The notes: generated by a model from the letters alone, not told the origin. Numbered from the stretch's first letter, positions 19,648 to 29,948 are shown. The stretch is DNA of 64,000 nucleotides from Microbacterium sp. Nx66 (GCF_904066215.1 NZ_LR880474.1:1-64000); one strand, 5' to 3'. Program-made: numbers and translations.

Positions 19648-20276
19648 CCAGGGTGCTCGTGGTCGACAACCACGACAGCTTCGTGCACACCCTCGTGGGC
19701 TACCTCCGGGAACTCGGCGCCGACACCACGCTGGTGGAGTCGGACGCGACCGACCCGGCCGGGATCGACGCGCTTCTCGGCGCGCATGACGCCCTCCTGC
19801 TCTCTCCGGGGCCGGGGGCGCCCGCCGATGCCGGCGTCTCGGTCGACGCGGCACGCATCGCGATGCGGCGGGGAGTGCCCACCCTCGGAGTATGTCTCGG
19901 GCACCAGGTCATCGGGGCCGCATTCGGCACGGCCGTCGGTTCCGCCCCCGAGGTGATGCACGGCATGGTCTCGGCCGTCCGGCATGACGGCTCCGAGCTG
20001 TTCGCGGGTCTGCCCTCACCCTTCGACGTCGGGCGCTACCACTCGCTCGCTCTCGCGGCGGGTGACCTTCCCGCCGACCTCATCGTGACCGCGACCGCCC
20101 CCGACGGCACCGTCATGGCGCTCGCGCACCGGACACTGCCGGTGCACGGGGTGCAGTTCCACCCGGAGAGCGTCCTCACCCCAGGGGGCTACCGGCTCCT
20201 CGCCAACTGGCTCCGGCTGTGCGGCGACGAGGAGGCCGTCACCCGCTCCGTCCGCCTCGACCCGCTCGCACGCTGA
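19644..20276 (+). CDS. Glutamine amidotransferase, PabA/TrpG type
   Basis: 210-residue class I glutamine amidotransferase. Nucleophile Cys lies in TLGVCLGHQ, the His-Glu pair in VQFHPES, and the N-terminus VLVVDNHDSFVHTL is typical of anthranilate or aminodeoxychorismate synthase component II. It supplies ammonia to a chorismate-using partner that is not in this window. The same gene lies beside pknB in mycobacteria (annotated trpG there). Whether it serves folate, tryptophan or both cannot be told from sequence. Confidence 0.88.
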   Translation: MTRVLVVDNHDSFVHTLVGYLRELGADTTLVESDATDPAGIDALLGAHDALLLSPGPGAPADAGVSVDAARIAMRRGVPTLGVCLGHQVIGAAFGTAVGSAPEVMHGMVSAVRHDGSELFAGLPSPFDVGRYHSLALAAGDLPADLIVTATAPDGTVMALAHRTLPVHGVQFHPESVLTPGGYRLLANWLRLCGDEEAVTRSVRLDPLAR

Positions 20277-20295
20277 ACCGCCGCGGAGTGTCGCG

Positions 20296-21987
20296 TCAGG
20301 ATCCGGTGCAGTAGCGGAGTTCGACCGACGACCCGACGGGGACGTCGCCCGGCGCGACGGACATCGAGTGCACGGTCTCCGGATCCGTCGCCGGGCACTC
20401 CGGCGCCTCGGTCGGCACCGGGGTGAGCCCCAGGTCCTCGAGCGCCTGCGTGGCCGAGTCCAGGGACCAGCCGACGACGTTGTTCAGAGTGACCTTCCCG
20501 CTGGCCACCTCGAGGTTCACGACGGTGCCGGGAGCGACCTCGGCATCCGCCTCCTCGCTCGCCGTCATGACGGTGTTGGCGGCGAGGCCCTTGTCGTTGC
20601 GCTGCGTCACGGTGCCGAGTTCGAGGCCGGCGGCCTTCAACGCCTTCGTCGCGGCATCGAGGGACATCCCCTCGAGCTTCGGCACGACCACTGTCTCTTC
20701 GCCGGAGGACACGTAGAGGGTGACGGTCGAACCCTGCTCCACGGAGACGCCGCCCTCGGGGTCGGTGCGGATCACGTTGCCCTCGGCGATCGACGGGCTC
20801 GACTCGATGACGATCTTGGAGGAGAGATCCAGCTCAGCGAGATCGTCCTGTGCGCGCTCGGAGGCGACGTTCGTCAGGTCGGGGACGACTCGCGAGGTGC
20901 TGGGCACGTCGGCGGGACGCATGCTGATGGTCCAGACCCAGAACAGCACCGAGGCCAGGAGCACCGCCAGCAGGGCGACTCCCGCCCAGATCCAGGCGAC
21001 GGGCGGTCCCGACTGCGTGCGTGCCATCGTGGTGTCGGTGCTGAGCTGACGCAGCGACCGCGCCGTCTCCTGCGCCTGGCGGGGGCTCGGGCCGTAGAGC
21101 TCGCTGGTCAGCGCGCCGATCTGCTTGCGGGTGGGTGCGGCGCCCGTCACCGCGGCATCCAGAGCGGCGCGGAAGTGCGCGGCATCCGGATACCGCTGGT
21201 ACGGGTCCTTGGCGAGGGCACGCAGCACGATCGGGTCGAGGGCGGCGGGCGACTCCTCGTTGACCTCGGAGGGCGGGACCGGCGTCTCGCTGACGTGCTG
21301 GTAGGCCACGGCGACCGGCGACTCGCCACGGAACGGCTGTCGTCCCGTCAGCAGTTCGTAGAGCACGACCCCTGTGGAGTAGAGGTCGGCACGGGCGTCG
21401 ACCGGTTCGCCCTTGGCCTGCTCGGGGGAGAAGTACGCGGCGGTGCCGATGATCTGAGTGGTCTCGGCCACCGTCGAGGACGAGTCGGACACCGCGCGCG
21501 CGATGCCGAAGTCCATGACCTTCACCTGGCCCTTGTCGGTGACCATGACGTTGCCGGGCTTGATGTCGCGGTGCACGACGCCCGCGCGATGCGAGTAGTC
21601 CAGCGCTTCGAGGATGCCGTCGACGTAGCGCACCGCGTCCTCGACGGGAACCGGACCGTCGGCGATGATCTTCTTGAGCAGGGTGCCCTTGACCAGCTCC
21701 ATCACGATGTACGGCGGCTCGTCCGAGGAACTGTCGACCGTCGACGGATCACCGGCGTCGTACACACGGACGATCGACGGGTGCGACATGCGCGACGCCG
21801 ACTGCGCCTCCAGGCGGAACCGCGTGCGGAAACTGGTGTCGCGGGCGAGATCGGGATCGAGGATCTTGATCGCGATCTCGCGGCCGAGGGTCAGGTCGTA
21901 CCCGCGGTACACCTTCGCCATCCCGCCGTGTCCGATGAGCTCGTCGACGCGGTACCGGCCCGCGATGACTTGTGGCTCTGTGGACAC
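20296..21987 (-). CDS. pknB: Ser/Thr protein kinase with PASTA domains (PknB)
   Basis: 563-residue receptor kinase. The N-terminal kinase domain (about 1-275) has glycine loop GHGGMAKV, catalytic [13 protein letters not shown] and DFGIAR. A juxtamembrane region and one transmembrane helix (about 330-352) follow. Three extracellular PASTA units end the protein (from VVPDLTN, VVVPKLEG and TLNNVVGW), a typical binding site for peptidoglycan fragments or lipid II. GTG start. It is the last gene of the seven-gene minus-strand cluster and is convergent with pabA. Confidence 0.96.
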   Translation of the reverse strand: MSTEPQVIAGRYRVDELIGHGGMAKVYRGYDLTLGREIAIKILDPDLARDTSFRTRFRLEAQSASRMSHPSIVRVYDAGDPSTVDSSSDEPPYIVMELVKGTLLKKIIADGPVPVEDAVRYVDGILEALDYSHRAGVVHRDIKPGNVMVTDKGQVKVMDFGIARAVSDSSSTVAETTQIIGTAAYFSPEQAKGEPVDARADLYSTGVVLYELLTGRQPFRGESPVAVAYQHVSETPVPPSEVNEESPAALDPIVLRALAKDPYQRYPDAAHFRAALDAAVTGAAPTRKQIGALTSELYGPSPRQAQETARSLRQLSTDTTMARTQSGPPVAWIWAGVALLAVLLASVLFWVWTISMRPADVPSTSRVVPDLTNVASERAQDDLAELDLSSKIVIESSPSIAEGNVIRTDPEGGVSVEQGSTVTLYVSSGEETVVVPKLEGMSLDAATKALKAAGLELGTVTQRNDKGLAANTVMTASEEADAEVAPGTVVNLEVASGKVTLNNVVGWSLDSATQALEDLGLTPVPTEAPECPATDPETVHSMSVAPGDVPVGSSVELRYCTGS

Positions 21988-22032
21988 GGATGACCCCCCT
22001 GGAAACGACTGCGGCTGGACTGGATACTCAGG

Positions 22033-23784
22033 CTACCCTTGGGCGCCGTCGCCGCCGTCACCCTCGCCGTCCTCCGGTGCCACGATCGTGACGGAGAGCG
22101 GGGGAGAGGCGTTCGACGTGCGCTGGTCGCCACCGGAGCACAGGCCTTGATACGTCGCGATGAGCTGCTGTCCCACGGCGTCGCCGACGGTCACCTGCGC
22201 GTTGCGCTGCGTCGGCTGGAAGTTCGGGCCGCCGGAGGCGAAGGTGCCGTTCTGCAGCGAGACGACGTAGCCGGACAGCGTCGTGCCACTGGGGCAGGTG
22301 AAACCGGTGCCCCAGGAGATCGTCACGGTGCTGCCCGCCACCGGGTCGCCGGTGATCGTCGGCTGGTCGGTCGGCGTCGGCAGCGGCGTGCGGCCGGCGT
22401 AGACCGTGAGCGCGATCGGGGTCGTCGTGGCGACGTTCCCCTCCGGCTGCACCCGGTAGACCTTGCCGACGTCGCCGTCGCTCGGGGCGGGGTCGCCCTC
22501 ACCGCAGGCGATGTCGGAGAACCCGGCCTCCTTGAGCGTCGCGGTCGCGGTGCCGCAGTCCATGCCGTTGAGACCGAGGGCGGTCACGTCGACGCGGGTC
22601 TCGTCGGGCGTGGGCTCCTGCGAGGGCGTCTGCGTCTGGGTCTGCGTGGGGGTGCGGCTCGCGGACCCGGTGGGGTCGGGGTCGGCATCCTTGCCCTGGT
22701 TGCCGAACAGCGCCCACAGCGTGCCGGCGACGACGATGAGCAGCAGGACCAGCAGCGCGATGAGCGGCCAGGTCCAGGCGCTCTTCTTCTTCTTTTTCTT
22801 CTCCTGCTCCTCCGCGGCGGCCTCGTCGGTGGGAAGCTGCGCGGTGGTGGGGAGGATGCGTGTCGTGCCGTCGTCACCGGTCGCGGTGAGCATGCGCGTG
22901 GCGTCGTCGTCGCCGGCGATGCCGCCCGTCGCGATGGCGGGCACGGCGATGGCCGCGGAGTTCAGGTCTCCGCGACGCAGGGCCTGGGCCGCACGAGCGA
23001 CCGTGGCCGAGGAGGACGGGCGGTCCGCCGGCTTCTTCGCGATCATCGCCATGACGAGGTTCTGCACCGGGATCGGGACCGTCGGCGGCAGCGGCGGCGG
23101 CTGCTCGTTGATCTGCGCCATGGCGATCGCGACCTGCGACTCGCCCGTGAAGGGGCGCTTGCCGGCGAGGCACTCGTACGCGACGATGCCGAGCGAGTAC
23201 GTGTCGGTCGCGGGGGAGGCCGGGTGACCCGACGCCTGCTCCGGCGACAGGTACTGCACCGTGCCCATGACCTGACCGGTCGCGGTGAGCGGTACCTGAT
23301 CGGCGATCCGGGCGATGCCGAAGTCGGTGATCTTCACACGGCCGTCGGGCGTGATGAGGAGGTTCCCGGGCTTGATGTCGCGGTGCACGAGACCCGCGGC
23401 GTGCGCGGCCTGGAGGGCCGAAGCGGTCTGCGCGACGATGTCGAGCGTCTTGTCGGCACTCAGTGCGCCGTCCCGCTCCAGGATCGTCGACAGGGCCTCA
23501 CCCGGCACGAGCTCCATGACGAGGTAGGCGCTGCCGTTCTCCTCGCCGTAATCGAACACGCTGGCGATGCCCTCGTGGTTGACGAGCGCAGCATGACGCG
23601 CTTCCGCGCGGAACCGCTCGAGGAACCCGGGGTCCCCCATGTACTCGTCCTTGAGGATCTTGATGGCGACGGTGCGTCCGATGACGTGATCCGTCGCCTC
23701 CCACACCTCGCCCATGCCGCCGATCGCAATCCGCGACTGCAGCTCGTAGCGACCACCGAACGACACACCCTGCGTCGGCCTCAT
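22033..23784 (-). CDS. pknA: Ser/Thr protein kinase PknA-like, with extracellular PASTA-like and Ig-like domains
   Basis: 583-residue kinase. Kinase domain: [10 protein letters not shown] loop, [13 protein letters not shown] and DFGIARIA. One transmembrane helix ([20 protein letters not shown]) lies near residue 350. The extracellular part begins with a Thr/Gln/Pro-rich linker, continues with one PASTA-like repeat ([18 protein letters not shown]) and ends with a beta-rich, Ig/FN3-like domain with two Cys. Mycobacterial PknA lacks such an ectodomain, so this architecture is of interest. ATG overlaps the pbpA stop (ATGA). Confidence 0.9.
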   Translation of the reverse strand: MRPTQGVSFGGRYELQSRIAIGGMGEVWEATDHVIGRTVAIKILKDEYMGDPGFLERFRAEARHAALVNHEGIASVFDYGEENGSAYLVMELVPGEALSTILERDGALSADKTLDIVAQTASALQAAHAAGLVHRDIKPGNLLITPDGRVKITDFGIARIADQVPLTATGQVMGTVQYLSPEQASGHPASPATDTYSLGIVAYECLAGKRPFTGESQVAIAMAQINEQPPPLPPTVPIPVQNLVMAMIAKKPADRPSSSATVARAAQALRRGDLNSAAIAVPAIATGGIAGDDDATRMLTATGDDGTTRILPTTAQLPTDEAAAEEQEKKKKKKSAWTWPLIALLVLLLIVVAGTLWALFGNQGKDADPDPTGSASRTPTQTQTQTPSQEPTPDETRVDVTALGLNGMDCGTATATLKEAGFSDIACGEGDPAPSDGDVGKVYRVQPEGNVATTTPIALTVYAGRTPLPTPTDQPTITGDPVAGSTVTISWGTGFTCPSGTTLSGYVVSLQNGTFASGGPNFQPTQRNAQVTVGDAVGQQLIATYQGLCSGGDQRTSNASPPLSVTIVAPEDGEGDGGDGAQG

Positions 23785-25235
23785 CTGCCCAGCACCGCCT
23801 CTATGACCTTCTTCGCAATCGGAGCGGCGATGGTGTCCCCGCTTCCTGATTGACCCTGTCCGCCGCCGTTCTCGACGACGACCGCTACCGCGACCGCGGG
23901 GTCGTCCGCGGGGGCGAACCCCGTGAACCACAGCGTGTGCGGCCTGTTTCCGTTCTCCGCCGTTCCGGTCTTACCGGCCACGTCGACCCCGTCTATTCTT
24001 GCACCCTGCGCCGCGCCGTTTGAGACGCTCGCGACCATGGCGGAGGTCACCTCGTCGGCGACGTCCGGCTCCATCGCGCGACCGAACTCGGTGCTGTCGA
24101 ACGACCGGATCACCGAGAGGTCGTTGCCGATCACGGCGTCGACCATCTGCGGGTTCATGACGACGCCGTCGTTGGCGATGCCCGCGGAGACCACGGCGAT
24201 CTGCAATGGCGTCGCGGTCACCTGCCCCTGCCCGAATCCGGTGAGGGCGGTCTGCGCGTCGTCGAGCCCCTGGGGGTAGCTCGAGGGCGTCGAGGTGAGC
24301 GGGATGTCGAAGCTGCGGTTGAACCCGAACTTCTCCGCCATCTCCCGGATCGTGTCATCGCCGAGCTCGACCGCGAGCTCGGCCATGGGGATGTTGCAGC
24401 TGAGACGGATCGCCTCGGCGATCGTGACCGTCGCGCCGGAGCCGCAGGTGCCGCCCCACGCGTTGGAGACGCGACTGTTCGAGCCCGGCAGCGTGTACGA
24501 GGCGGGGTTGGGGAGGGTCGACTCCGGCGTCCACTCTCCGCTGGCGTAGGCGGCCGCCGCCACGACGATCTTGAAGGTCGACCCCGGGGGATTGAGGTCG
24601 CCGGCGATCGCCCGGTTCGACAGCGGTTTGCCGGGGTCGGCCACGAGCTGGTCATAGGTCGCGTTGGCGGCGTTCGCGTCGTGGGTCGCCATGCTGTTCG
24701 TGTCGAAGCCGGGGGTGGACGCCAGTGCGAGGATGCGTCCGGTCTTCGGATCCATCGCCACGACGGCGCCCTGCAGGCCGTCCAGTGCCTCGGTGGCGGC
24801 GCGCTGCGCAGCCGTGTTCAAGGACAGCTCGACGCTGAACCCGCGCTGGGGCTGACCGGAGAGGATCCGCTCAATCTCCGCGAAGAACGCGTTCGAGCCG
24901 GTGCCCGAGAGATCGGCGTTCATCGCCTCCTCGATGCCGGTGCTGGAGCCGAGCGCGGGGTTGAAATAGCCGGTGACGGGCTCCCACATCTCGGCGTCGG
25001 TGTAGACGCGCTGGAACCGGTACGTGTCGTCGCTGGGGACCGAGTTGGCGATCGCGGTGCCGTCGACGATGATCGCGCCGCGCTGGATCTCGTAGCTGTC
25101 CAGCCGGGTGCGCTTGTTGTGCGGATTCTGCGACAGCCCGTCGGTCTCGACGACCTGGATCCAGCTCGTTGCGGCGAACAGCGCGATGAACATGAACAGC
25201 ATGACGATGCTGAGTCTGCGGAGTTCTCGTGTCAT
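23781..25235 (-). CDS. pbpA: Penicillin-binding protein (class B transpeptidase) PbpA
   Basis: 484-residue membrane-anchored peptidoglycan transpeptidase. An N-terminal transmembrane helix is followed by a pedestal domain and the penicillin-binding domain. The catalytic triad motifs are PGSTFKIV (SxxK), LSCNIP (SxN) and AGKTGTAE (KTG). It pairs functionally with the RodA/FtsW-type glycosyltransferase encoded just upstream in the same operon, separated by one base. Confidence 0.95.
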   Translation of the reverse strand: MTRELRRLSIVMLFMFIALFAATSWIQVVETDGLSQNPHNKRTRLDSYEIQRGAIIVDGTAIANSVPSDDTYRFQRVYTDAEMWEPVTGYFNPALGSSTGIEEAMNADLSGTGSNAFFAEIERILSGQPQRGFSVELSLNTAAQRAATEALDGLQGAVVAMDPKTGRILALASTPGFDTNSMATHDANAANATYDQLVADPGKPLSNRAIAGDLNPPGSTFKIVVAAAAYASGEWTPESTLPNPASYTLPGSNSRVSNAWGGTCGSGATVTIAEAIRLSCNIPMAELAVELGDDTIREMAEKFGFNRSFDIPLTSTPSSYPQGLDDAQTALTGFGQGQVTATPLQIAVVSAGIANDGVVMNPQMVDAVIGNDLSVIRSFDSTEFGRAMEPDVADEVTSAMVASVSNGAAQGARIDGVDVAGKTGTAENGNRPHTLWFTGFAPADDPAVAVAVVVENGGGQGQSGSGDTIAAPIAKKVIEAVLGR

Positions 25236-25236
25236 G

Positions 25237-26622
25237 TCAGCCGATCACCACCCGGGGCTGACGGCGGACGCCGTCGGAGATGCGGAGGAGGAGTGCCACG
25301 ATGAGCCAGTTCGCGACGAGCGACGAGCCACCGGCGGCGAGGAACGGGGTGGTCAGACCGGTCAGCGGGATGACCCGGGTGACGCCGCCGACCATGATGA
25401 ACACCTGCAGCGCGATGGTGAACGACAGGCCCGTGGCGAGCAGCTTGCCGAAATCGTCCTGACCGGCGAGACCGATGCGGACGCCGCGGCTGACGAACAC
25501 CATGTAGAGGCAGAGGATCGCGAACAGGCCGATGAGGCCGAGCTCCTCGCCCAGGCTCGTGATGATGTAGTCGCTGTGCGCGAGCGGCGTGATCTCCGGG
25601 CGGCCCTGCCCCCAGCCGGTGCCGATGAGGCCGCCGCGGGCGAGCCCGAACAAACCCTGCATGGGCTGGTATCCGGCGCCGTCGGGGTCGACCTTCGAGG
25701 AGTCGAACAGGAAGAGCCAGTTGACGAAGCGGCCCTGCACGTAGCTGAGGATCTGGGAGGCGACGGCGACGCCGGCGACCACGAGGCCGAGACCGATGAG
25801 CACCCAGCTCGTCTTGCCTGTCGCGACGTAGAGCATGGCCACGAACATGCCGAAGATGAGCGTTCCGGTACCGAGGTCGCGCTGGACGACGATGATGCCG
25901 AGCGAGACGAGCCAGACGACCAGCACCGGACCGAGCTCGCGCATCCGCGGCCAGGTGATCCCGAGCACCCGCTTGCCCACCGACGTCAGGCTCTCCCGCG
26001 TGCGCACGAGGTAGCCGGCGAAGAAGATCGCGAGACAGATCTTGGCGAGCTCTCCCGGCTGGAAGGCGAACATGCCGCCGAGCGAGACCCACACCTGTGC
26101 GTTGGCGTCGGGGATCCGCAGACCGGGGACGAACGGCAGGAGCAGGAGGAGGATTCCGGCGAGGCCGAAGATGTAGGTGTACCGGAACAGGATCCGGTAG
26201 TTACGCAGCAGGATGACCACCGTGATCGCCCCGGCCAGCGAGATGGCGGTCCAGGCGAGCTGTTTGGTGGAGTACGCGTTCCACCCGGTGTTCGCGAAGG
26301 CGATGTCGATCCGATAGATCATCGCGACGCCGAGTCCGGTGAGCAGCGTCGCGATCGGGACGACGAAGGGATCGGCGTCGGCGGCGACGAAGCGGAGCAC
26401 GATGTGCAGCGCGAACGCCAGAGCTGCCAGGCCGCCGCCGATCGCCAGGATCATCGGGTCGATGGTGCCGAGGGCGCCGAGCTGGACGAGGGTGAGGGCG
26501 GCGCCGCTGATCGCACAGGCGAAGAGGAGCAGCCAGAACTCGCGGTTGCGCTGCGTCTGCGGCATGCGCAGCCGGCGCAGCGCCTTGATGACCGTGGTGT
26601 CGGCCTGGACGTCGGTGCTCAC
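25237..26622 (-). CDS. rodA: FtsW/RodA/SpoVE-family peptidoglycan glycosyltransferase
   Basis: 461-residue SEDS polymerase with about 12 transmembrane segments. Family motifs include QRDLGTGTLIFGMF (with the catalytic-type Asp nearby), GTGWGQGRPEITPLAHSDYI and ITSLGEELGLIG. It polymerises lipid II for the PbpA transpeptidase. GTG start overlaps the pstP stop (GTGA). The N-terminal extension (STDVQADTTVIKALRRLRMP) is cytoplasmic, as in actinobacterial RodA. Confidence 0.95.
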   Translation of the reverse strand: MSTDVQADTTVIKALRRLRMPQTQRNREFWLLLFACAISGAALTLVQLGALGTIDPMILAIGGGLAALAFALHIVLRFVAADADPFVVPIATLLTGLGVAMIYRIDIAFANTGWNAYSTKQLAWTAISLAGAITVVILLRNYRILFRYTYIFGLAGILLLLLPFVPGLRIPDANAQVWVSLGGMFAFQPGELAKICLAIFFAGYLVRTRESLTSVGKRVLGITWPRMRELGPVLVVWLVSLGIIVVQRDLGTGTLIFGMFVAMLYVATGKTSWVLIGLGLVVAGVAVASQILSYVQGRFVNWLFLFDSSKVDPDGAGYQPMQGLFGLARGGLIGTGWGQGRPEITPLAHSDYIITSLGEELGLIGLFAILCLYMVFVSRGVRIGLAGQDDFGKLLATGLSFTIALQVFIMVGGVTRVIPLTGLTTPFLAAGGSSLVANWLIVALLLRISDGVRRQPRVVIG

Positions 26623-27923
26623 CCGGCACCTCCCGACGGTGTGGCGCTCGGGGAGGGGAGCGGTGTGGGCAGCGGGGTCTGCTCGATGATGTTCGCCTCG
26701 GCGCCCGTGCGGAGACGGTCGACGATGGCCATCGCGTCGGAGAGCGAGCGTGCGCTGATCGTGCGCTCGACCGAGGCCCGCTGATACGGGGGCAGGTCGG
26801 CGAGGAGGATCTCGGTGTCCTCCACCGGCGTCGACAGCGTGATCGGACCGATGTTCTGCTGCACACCTTGGAAGATCACGACACTGTCCTCATCGGCGCC
26901 GATGAAGTAGCGCGTCTGCGTCCAGCTGTAGGCGGCGAACGCGGCGAAGCCCAGCATCGCGAGGACGACGAGGGTGCCGGCGATCCAGCCCAGCCGGCGG
27001 CGCTTGGCGCGACGGCGGTCCTCCTCGATCAGCTCCTCGAGGTACTCGGGTGCCGGCTCGAAGTGGCTCGGTTCATTCGCGGCCTGCCGCACCGGGTGCA
27101 GCCAGTTGCTCCGCGGGGCCCGCACCGGCGGCACGTAGACACCCGACGGGTTCGATGCCGCTCCGACGATCGTGGCGGTGCCGGAGTGGACGGGGTGCTG
27201 ACCGCCGACGTCGACGATCACGATCGTGACATTGTCCGGGGCGCCGCCGTCGAGGGCCTGCTTGAGGAGGTTGTCCGCCGTGCGGCCGGGGGCGAGCCCG
27301 AGCTGCATGGCCTTGAGGATGCGGGCCTCGTCCACGACACCGGAGAGGCCGTCGGAGCACAGCAGCCAGCGGTCGCCGGGCTGCGCGTGCATGACGAACA
27401 TGTCCAGCTCGGGGTCGGCGTCCATGTCGCTGAGCACGCGCATGAGCACGGAGCGCCGCGGGTGGTACCTGGCCTCTTCCGGCGTGATGCGGCCGGAGTC
27501 GACCAGGCGCTGCACGAAGGTGTGGTCGGCCGTGATCTGCGTCAGCGCGTCGTCGCGGTAGAGGTAGATGCGGGAGTCGCCGATGTGACCGATGACGGCA
27601 TACTCGTCCACCATGATGATGGCGCTGAGCGTGGTGCCGAGCCCGGCGAGCTCCGGACGATCCTTGGCGGCGCGGATGAGGTCGCCCGCGGCGGTCGTGG
27701 CGGCGGCCTGGAGGGCGGCCTGCGCATCCTCCGTGGAGGAGTACGGCTGGTCCAGCGGCTCCATGCGCTGGATCGCGATGCTGGAGGCGACGTCGCCGCC
27801 CGCGTGCCCGCCCATGCCGTCGGCGACGACGAACAGGTTCGCCCCGGAGTACCCGGAGTCCTGGTTGTTGGAGCGGACCTTCCCGGTGTGGGAGATCGCG
27901 GCGCTCGAGCCTTCGAAGACCAT
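26619..27923 (-). CDS. pstP: PP2C-family Ser/Thr phosphatase PstP
   Basis: 434-residue phosphatase that opposes PknA/PknB. The PPM domain (about 1-240) shows metal-binding motifs RSNNQDSGY, VVADGMGGHAGG, LLCSDGLSG and GGAPDNVTIVIVD. A basic juxtamembrane segment (DRRRAKRRRLGW), a transmembrane helix near residue 318 and an extracellular C-terminal tail rich in Pro/Ser follow. The topology matches mycobacterial PstP. It is co-transcribed with fhaB and rodA. Confidence 0.95.
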   Translation of the reverse strand: MVFEGSSAAISHTGKVRSNNQDSGYSGANLFVVADGMGGHAGGDVASSIAIQRMEPLDQPYSSTEDAQAALQAAATTAAGDLIRAAKDRPELAGLGTTLSAIIMVDEYAVIGHIGDSRIYLYRDDALTQITADHTFVQRLVDSGRITPEEARYHPRRSVLMRVLSDMDADPELDMFVMHAQPGDRWLLCSDGLSGVVDEARILKAMQLGLAPGRTADNLLKQALDGGAPDNVTIVIVDVGGQHPVHSGTATIVGAASNPSGVYVPPVRAPRSNWLHPVRQAANEPSHFEPAPEYLEELIEEDRRRAKRRRLGWIAGTLVVLAMLGFAAFAAYSWTQTRYFIGADEDSVVIFQGVQQNIGPITLSTPVEDTEILLADLPPYQRASVERTISARSLSDAMAIVDRLRTGAEANIIEQTPLPTPLPSPSATPSGGAG

Positions 27924-27930
27924 GCCGGCG

Positions 27931-28449
27931 TCAGGCCCTCAACTCGAACGTCGTCGCGCCGACCTTGACCGGGGTGCCGAGGCTCAGGGAGACCGGGCCG
28001 CCCGTCACCCGCTGGCCGGCCACGAACGTGCCGTTCGTCGAGTCGAGGTCCTGGATCGCCCAGGTGTCACCGCGGAGTATGAGTCGGGCGTGATGGCTGG
28101 ACGTGTAGTCGTCGCGGATCACGAGGGCGGATTCGCTGGAGCGGCCGATCGTCATCGCGTCGGAGCCGAGGGGGAGCTCGAGACCGGCCTTCGGCCCGGA
28201 CGTGATCACGAGGCGCTTCGCCGTCGCCACGGTAGCGGGGCCGGTCGAGGGTCGCGCCGACGAGGGACGGGGCGGAGCGGTCGGTGCCGGAGCGGCAGCA
28301 GCGGGTGCTCCCGCGGTGGCCTCGGCGGGGAGCTTGCGAGCACGCACTCCGAACAGGTCGGCGCGCAGGGAGTAGACGACCCCGAACACGAAGAACCACA
28401 TCAGCACGAGGAAGCCGATGCGGAGCAGGAGCAGGACCAGTTCGCTCAT
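27931..28449 (-). CDS. fhaB: FHA-domain protein FhaB (FipA-like)
   Basis: 172-residue protein. One N-terminal transmembrane helix (LVLLLLRIGFLVLMWFFVFG) leads through an Ala/Pro linker to a C-terminal FHA phosphothreonine-binding domain. The core residues IGRSSESALVI, SSHHARL and DLDSTNGTFV are intact. It reads the kinase signal at the division/elongation machinery. ATG overlaps the fhaA stop. Confidence 0.93.
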   Translation of the reverse strand: MSELVLLLLRIGFLVLMWFFVFGVVYSLRADLFGVRARKLPAEATAGAPAAAAPAPTAPPRPSSARPSTGPATVATAKRLVITSGPKAGLELPLGSDAMTIGRSSESALVIRDDYTSSHHARLILRGDTWAIQDLDSTNGTFVAGQRVTGGPVSLSLGTPVKVGATTFELRA

Positions 28450-29171
28450 CCGAGGGCTCCGAACACGCGGGTCGCGTCATCGTCGGGGCGAGACGACCGC
28501 GACGGGGTGGCGACGGGGACGATGCGGAACACGAGGTCGGTGCGACCGATCGTGATCGTGGTGTCGGAGGGGAGGGCGGCTTCGCGGAGCTTCTGCCCGT
28601 CGACCTTCGTGCCGTTGGTGGATCCCATGTCGCGGAGCATGGCGCGCTCGCCGTCCCAGAGGATCTCGGCGTGCCGACGGCTCGATCCCGCATCGGCGAT
28701 GGTGATGTCGGCGTCGGAGCCGCGGCCGATCACGGTGCGGGCACGGGTGAGGGTGTGCCGGCGTCCGTCGACGTCGACCACGGCCTGCCAGCTCACGCGT
28801 CCTTCGACGGTGCCCGAGGTGACGCGCACGGTGCCGGTGGCGACCTTGTCGTCCGCCTCGAGTGTGAGGGACAGCGGGCCGGCGAAGCTGTAGCCCTGCG
28901 ACTTCGCGTGCTTCGTGAGGAGGGCGTGCAGCTCGTCCGTCAGCGCGCCGCCGAGCCCGCGCATGCGCTCCGCGTCGTCGGGGCTCAGACGCACGACGTA
29001 GTTGTTGGGCGCGATGATGCGGTCACGGCTCACCACGGCCGCAGTGGTATCCGCCTCGCGTCGCAGCGCCGAAGCGATCTCCACGGGCTGGATGCCGCTG
29101 CGGAAGGTCTTCGCGAACGCGCTGTTCACTGCGCGCTCGAGACCCTTCTCAAAGCTGTCAAGTAGTCCCAC
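28446..29171 (-). CDS. fhaA: FHA-domain protein FhaA with DUF3662 domain
   Basis: 241-residue protein. The N-terminal DUF3662 domain (about 1-120, GLLDSFEKGLERAVN...) is followed by a C-terminal FHA domain with TVIGRGSDADITI, SSRRHAEI and DMGSTNGTKVDG. The linker is much shorter than in mycobacterial FhaA. GTG start with AGGAG four bases before it. As first gene of the minus-strand cluster it sits next to the operon promoter, in the 145-base gap before tRNA-Leu. Homologues bind phosphorylated partners of the peptidoglycan precursor machinery. Confidence 0.93.
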   Translation of the reverse strand: MGLLDSFEKGLERAVNSAFAKTFRSGIQPVEIASALRREADTTAAVVSRDRIIAPNNYVVRLSPDDAERMRGLGGALTDELHALLTKHAKSQGYSFAGPLSLTLEADDKVATGTVRVTSGTVEGRVSWQAVVDVDGRRHTLTRARTVIGRGSDADITIADAGSSRRHAEILWDGERAMLRDMGSTNGTKVDGQKLREAALPSDTTITIGRTDLVFRIVPVATPSRSSRPDDDATRVFGALG

Positions 29172-29316
29172 TGGGCTCCTCTGGCATGCCGACCGGTAGG
29201 GACATCGTAGCCAGGTGACCTGGGGGAACGCCGCCGACGCCCCTCCCGGGGGTGTGCAACGAGGCCGAAAACGCGTGATATCCTCGGAAAGTTGAGTTCT
29301 TCGGAACGAGACGCTC

Positions 29317-29399
29317 GCGCGAGTGGCGGAATGGTAGACGCGCTGGCTTCAGGTGCCAGTGTCCTTATGGACGTGGGGGTTCAAGTCCCCCCTCGCGCA
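29317..29399 (+). tRNA. tRNA-Leu (CAG anticodon)
   Basis: 83-nt class II tRNA. Acceptor GCGCGAG pairs with CTCGCGC. Anticodon stem CTGGC/GCCAG encloses TTCAGGT. A variable arm (TGTCCTTATGGACG) and T arm GGGTTCAAGTCCC follow. Discriminator is A and CCA is not encoded. This tRNA next to the fhaA-pknB cluster is also seen in mycobacteria. Confidence 0.97.
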
Positions 29400-29415
29400 C
29401 AGCGAGACATTCATG

Positions 29416-29446
29416 AAAGAGTCGGTCAGAGTCTGACCGGCTCTTT
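29416..29446 (+). terminator. Terminator after tRNA-Leu
   Basis: Long inverted repeat, 15-base arms 29416-29430 and 29432-29446 (one G-T pair, tip forming the loop), followed by the pyrimidine-rich cttcttcttc tract. Confidence 0.85.
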
Positions 29447-29486
29447 CTTCTTCTCCGCCGCGAACGCCCATCGATCGGTCTCACGC

Positions 29487-29948
29487 ATGACCCCTTGGAT
29501 GCACACCGTCGGACTCATCCTCGTCCGCATCGTCTTCCCCGGCGTCCTGGGCCTCATCAGTGGGCTGCTGCTCTGGTTGGGCATGCTCGAACGGGACGAC
29601 GCGCCCGGGTTCGCCTGGGTGATGATCGCGACAGGGGGAGCAGGGGTCCTGGTGTCCCTCGCCGTGCTCTGGCGACTCAACAACGCGCGCGGTCGCGAGG
29701 ATTTCCGGTGGTACGTCGTGCCGGAGGGCGAGGTGGAGGAGGCCGCCCCGCCGGAGCCGCTCTCGGACGAGGACAGGGAGCGCCTCACCCGTGAACTGGC
29801 CGAGGTGAACCGCCGGTGGCGAGAGGCACTGGAGGCGGGTTTCCTCTCCGGCGGCTCGCTCGCCGCCCACGAGATCCGTGCGGAACTCGAGGAGCGCGCC
29901 GCGGTTCTGCGCCACCGACTCGGCCTGTCCGCCGAGCAGGAGAACTGA
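29487..29948 (+). CDS. Hypothetical two-helix membrane protein with coiled-coil tail
   Basis: 153-residue protein of unknown function. Two transmembrane helices lie at about residues 7-30 and 42-62 (VGLILVRIVFPGVLGLISGL and WVMIATGGAGVLVSLAVLW). A cytoplasmic tail with an acidic linker then leads to a charged helical segment (residues 95-150) likely to form a coiled coil. ATG 29487 lies after the tRNA-Leu terminator. No family recognised; the gene is short but has clear transmembrane structure. Confidence 0.65.
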   Translation: MTPWMHTVGLILVRIVFPGVLGLISGLLLWLGMLERDDAPGFAWVMIATGGAGVLVSLAVLWRLNNARGREDFRWYVVPEGEVEEAAPPEPLSDEDRERLTRELAEVNRRWREALEAGFLSGGSLAAHEIRAELEERAAVLRHRLGLSAEQEN

